From Terebella lapidaria (lineage: Eukaryota > Annelida > Polychaeta > Terebellida > Terebellidae), in assembly GCA_949152475.1 (NCBI GenBank), contig OX424564.1:26658165-26722164 (forward strand): a stretch of DNA of 64,000 nt, given 5' to 3'. The position numbers and the translations under genes were made by a program. The notes beneath the pieces were generated by a model, which saw nothing but the letters and a program-made list of their open reading frames with translations, had not been told where the DNA came from and did not search any database. Numbering within the stretch: position 1 is the stretch's first letter; each line of letters opens with the position of its first letter. This document shows positions 60,690-64,000 of this stretch, piece by piece.

Positions 60690-62371
60690 TCATATTTTGA
60701 TTCATGAAAAAGAAAATTGATGTATGAAGAGCTTTATTCATGACATAGTCAAATTATTTATTCTCGAAAATCTAGATGTTTTGGATGTCTTTTGTGAATC
60801 GTTGTTGTGTAAGCTGACAAAATTACAGCGCCTAACAGGTGAACAATACTCGATATTTGTCACAAAAAGTGGGGCATTCAGTGAAGCATTGAGAGATGGG
60901 GCTCCGCCCTCTTTCCCTCCTATCAGATACCTACATGTATATATATACCTCAGAAAATAATTTTGGATCCGACTTTGTAGTTCAGTGAAATTCATACGTG
61001 ATGTAATCCTAAATACTCAATCCATGTACTGATGCATCAATTGGAATTTCCACACCATTTGCTGACTCCGAAGTACAAATAATCATTTAACATGTCACTA
61101 CATACAGTGTCACCCATTACACTACTCATCAATACATTTCCGTTCACGTAATCTGTGACTTGCCAGTACCAGTATATCGAGAATCAATGTTCTGTCAGTG
61201 TATATACATTGATTTTCTCAAATACCTATATATATTCATGTAATGCGATCTGTTTTCGTGCGTCCTGATTCGAATGTCGTCGCCGTAGATTTACCACTGT
61301 TCGCTGTCCTCTATACTTTTCAACTGACCCTGGACGACCTTGTTCACAAACTTGATTGTGGCTTCCAGCAGCTCCATATTGAACATAGCATCCAAATTTT
61401 GCTCCAGTTGGGCAAACAGGTCTAAAAACATTCAATCATGTGAAGATTGCTAGCTGCGCGATTTTTATTTGCAGATATATAGTATTATCACAGAGTGAAT
61501 AACAGAGTACAACAGAATTGAACAAAGCTTGGAGTTCGCACCAGTTTCAAAATCAGCATAATTTCTAGCATTCTTGTCTGTCACGAAAACTACACAGATT
61601 TCGGGAATGTCAGAAACATTAAAGAAATATGCACAATTCGATAAACAATTGTTCAGGAAATTACGGGTAATAGTAATAGAAACATTGGGTAGAGAAAAAA
61701 ACATGTTTAGCACGCGTCAGTGCAGATTGCGATAGTGTCTAGACAAATATCAATACTATAACATACTTTTGCTGAGTCAGCATTTTGTTCTTTTCATGCG
61801 TCACCCTGAAATGCCTCCTAGGCCTTTAGGCCTTGACGTCTAGTTTATTACAATATCAGAAAATCTGATCCACAAAAGGGCACATTCTGCCCCCGTGCTG
61901 CCCCCGCTGCCCCCGTGGTTCCGGCGCCCCTGGGTACATGTACTTCAAAATCAAGGAACGGCGGTGTGTGTCGTGTACAATCAAACATTGAAAAGCTAGT
62001 GGTGTCTAATACCATCACTTTTATTCGTGGAAACTGGCTGTAACACCGGATTATATGGTCGCATGTCTAGTTCATTCCAAGCTACATGTTTTCCTGCGTT
62101 AGTTGACCTGTTAATTCATTCATTCGTGATTCGTTCAATCATGCATTAATTCATTCATTCATTCAACAAAAATAATCTCTTGTAAAGTGTTCACCAAGAA
62201 AAAAAAACATGCAATCATACTGAATACAACGGAAAAATAAGTGTCTTCGCTTTTTTCAATAATTCACCGGCATGGGATAAAACCAAAAGAGACATCTGAT
62301 ATTGTTGAACGTTAAATGACCTAGTTTCAATTCTCGCGAATGCCCGCTAAACACTGCCCCCTGGCGCTGGG
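60690..62371. other. Convergent 3' intergenic region with two possible minus-strand exons
   Basis: Lies between the 3' ends of the FAM151A-like gene (plus) and the cyclase (minus). On the minus strand, 61421-61295 reads DLFAQLEQNLDAMFNMELLE, then ATIKFVNKVVQGQLKSIEDS, preceded by a good acceptor (TTTTTAG) and followed by GTAAATC. 61589-61542 reads VTDKNARNYADFET and would join it in frame. No known family was recognised, so this may be chance. CCCCGTG and CCCCCGC simple words occur near 61890-61920, and ATTCATTC repeats near 62120-62165. Confidence 0.35.
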
Positions 62372-63767
62372 TCAGCTGCGGCTCGCAGAGGCACCGGATG
62401 TAAGCAAGTACGTCGTGATTGGCTGATCCTTGCCTTTGATCTTAGTCGGGCCGCGACACTTGCACTCATATCCGGAACGGAGTAATACAGTCGCAGTTGT
62501 ATCTGGACACTGAAATTATCAGCAAACGTATCATATCATTAATGACATATGTACATTCAAATGCAACTCTTTATGAATGGTTATTGAACATGCGACTGAA
62601 ATATCCTACTGTGCGGTTCCAAAGGGACGGAATGCTGTAAAAATGTACTGCAAATGAAAAATAGTATGTATTCCTTTATGTTACTTGATATTTACATGTA
62701 TATGATCCACAAGACCGAAGCTGTCCATTCGGCTAGCGACGTTGACCGTGTCTCCCCAGATGTCATAGAGTGGTTTGTGACCGCCTATCACTCCGGCTAT
62801 GGCCGGCCCGTGGTTAATGCCTTGGGTATAATATACAACATGTTCTGGTATTCATATAAATGTCTCGTAACATGTGACAGGTTGTAAGGTGATATTATAG
62901 TTCAATAATTCTCGTGTGTATGTATCTGTTGTCGCGTTCATGGGCGCATCCAGGGAAGAGGGCCTTGTACCCCCCTTGCTTTGCGCCCCACCCCCCCCCC
63001 CCCCCCTCCAAAAAATGTATTTGAGGGCAACGTGATTATCGTGAATTTGTGTGTAATTTATACCTAAGAGAAGCCAGGGTGTCTCTGATCGCAAAAATAT
63101 CACTTCGCCCCCTCTCCGCCCCCCGCCCCCATCCCCCTTAATCCTGAATCATGCATCCCCCTCCCCCTGAATTCTAAAAGCAATTCCATCTCATGGCCCG
63201 CATACTATTATGCATGTGGTGTATGTACCCAAATATAGTGAATGTAGAATGTATTTGATATATTTGTGCTGCTATATTGCCTACCGATTCTAAGCTGGAA
63301 ATGGTTGAAAGAGTTACTGTTCAGTGTATCTAGCGTTGCTATCATGGCCAAGGCAAAGTCCGTCATGACCAGAACGTTGTGCTCAAAACGAGCCGGATCG
63401 TTGGTTTCCTGCGAGAACACAAGACACGTTTTCATCTTACAAGTCTTATCATCACCAGGCTTATACATTAACAGTAAATTTATGTGACACTCGTAATGAA
63501 ATATGACGTTATTCCCAATTTTTGTGATCGTTGAAAAACAAAGATGAATCAGCAAATAACAAGATATGATAATCGAACGTTTTTAACATACTACTACAAG
63601 TTCATTTCATGCAGCTTTCATTTCGCCTGTAATGAGAAAATATCCGTACAAGACTCGGTGTATACCTTGCGTTTGTTCTTGCCTCTCTGTAGCCCAGTTG
63701 CGGCCATGTACGTGCTCCCGATTGTCTTGATTTTCTCCACGGAGCTGTACTTGGGCTTTGATAGTAA
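62372..63767 (-). CDS. ADCY9: Adenylate cyclase, ADCY9-like, C-terminal exons (partial)
   Basis: Makes cAMP from ATP; membrane-bound class III cyclase. Only the end of the second catalytic domain (C2) is in the window, in four minus-strand exons: 63767-63666, 63408-63285, 62820-62716 and about 62509-62372. They read [26 protein letters not shown] (given as two pieces), [61 protein letters not shown], and [23 protein letters not shown] before the stop. The LLSKPKYSS and 'NHGP..AGVIG...[10 protein letters not shown]' words match vertebrate ADCY9 better than ADCY1/2/5. The Asn and Arg of the catalytic NxxxR (VNVASR) are present. The junction between the last two exons is uncertain by a few bases. 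The rest of the gene lies beyond 64000. Confidence 0.92.
62940..63180. repeat. C-runs in cyclase intron
   Basis: Within the intron between the exons at 62716-62820 and 63285-63408 are C-runs of about 19 bases near 62989-63007 and several shorter CCCCC blocks to 63172. Simple-sequence expansion, as also seen at 17479, 19040, 54351 and 59797. Confidence 0.7.
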
Positions 63768-64000
63768 CTGCAAATGGAATCGACAAGGAATGCAGATAGA
63801 TATGTAATAATCCAACAAAGTGTCCTAAAGTGAAAATAAATCATTGTATGTTTCAAGATGATTTTGTCAACCCTGATAATCTACGTTTTGTACTAGAAGA
63901 ATCATCAATATATGAGACACGATTCACATTCACTGCAAGCGACATTGTTTTTGGGTTGGATTACTTGCATATCAATTAGACCAAGGGCTTCTCTGCAGAG
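63768..64000. other. Cyclase intron running off the window
   Basis: No further cyclase exon is recognisable on the minus strand up to the edge. The exon that should precede LLSKPKYSS (ending in the IIADFD-like motif) must lie beyond 64000. Confidence 0.5.

Noticed and set aside
62654-62887. Plus-strand frame over the cyclase exon
   Set aside because: Antisense of the ADCY9-like exon that reads [11 protein letters not shown] on the minus strand.

Overview
The window is animal nuclear DNA. It is AT-rich, with genes split into short exons by introns, 3' UTR-like A/T-rich flanks and a dense scatter of transposons. The host genes recognised are mitochondrial creatine kinase, two FAM151 (menorin family) genes, an ADCY9-like adenylate cyclase, a drug/metabolite-superfamily transporter and a possible PAN/apple-domain exon. 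With the recurrent TAGGCCTA and ACATGTA words, this fits an invertebrate deuterostome (echinoderm, hemichordate or amphioxus-like) best. The species cannot be fixed from the sequence alone.

Layout. 1-2.3 kb: LINE scrap and a MITE. 2.3-3.5 kb (minus): single-exon EamA/SLC35G-like transporter. 6.3-9.9 kb (minus): complete eight-exon CKMT gene (421 aa) with a MITE in an intron. 10-17 kb: MITEs, a dead Tc1-like transposase tail and one possible secreted PAN-domain exon. 17.1-20.8 kb (minus): a FAM151B-like gene followed by a broken tandem copy of its own exons. 20.8-26.6 kb: MITEs, a hairpin element and a decayed LINE. 26.7-44.0 kb: a CR1/Jockey-group LINE interrupted by a young 14-kb Ty3/Gypsy LTR retrotransposon (27088-41066) that is strikingly GC-rich and carries a third 1.1-kilo-residue frame downstream of pol. 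44-51.6 kb: inverted copy of a dispersed repeat, hairpin elements and another decayed LINE. 51.6-55.8 kb: a 4-kb imperfect palindrome. 56.3-60.7 kb (plus): complete nine-exon, two-domain FAM151A-like gene. 62.4-63.8 kb (minus): last exons of an ADCY9-like adenylate cyclase that runs off the right edge.

The host genes have unrelated jobs: phosphagen energy buffering, membrane transport, a menorin-type PLC-like-fold protein and cAMP signalling. They do not form an obvious functional cluster. The clear relationship is between the two FAM151 genes, which lie in inverted orientation about 40 kb apart. One of their exons is still about 94 % identical by eye, so they are recent duplicates or have undergone gene conversion.

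The best candidates for something new are the third gene of the LTR element (tandem CxxC/HxxxxH fingers, a lysine-rich patch and a coiled coil), the TIR elements with internally repeated or hairpin-forming motifs, and the long palindrome.
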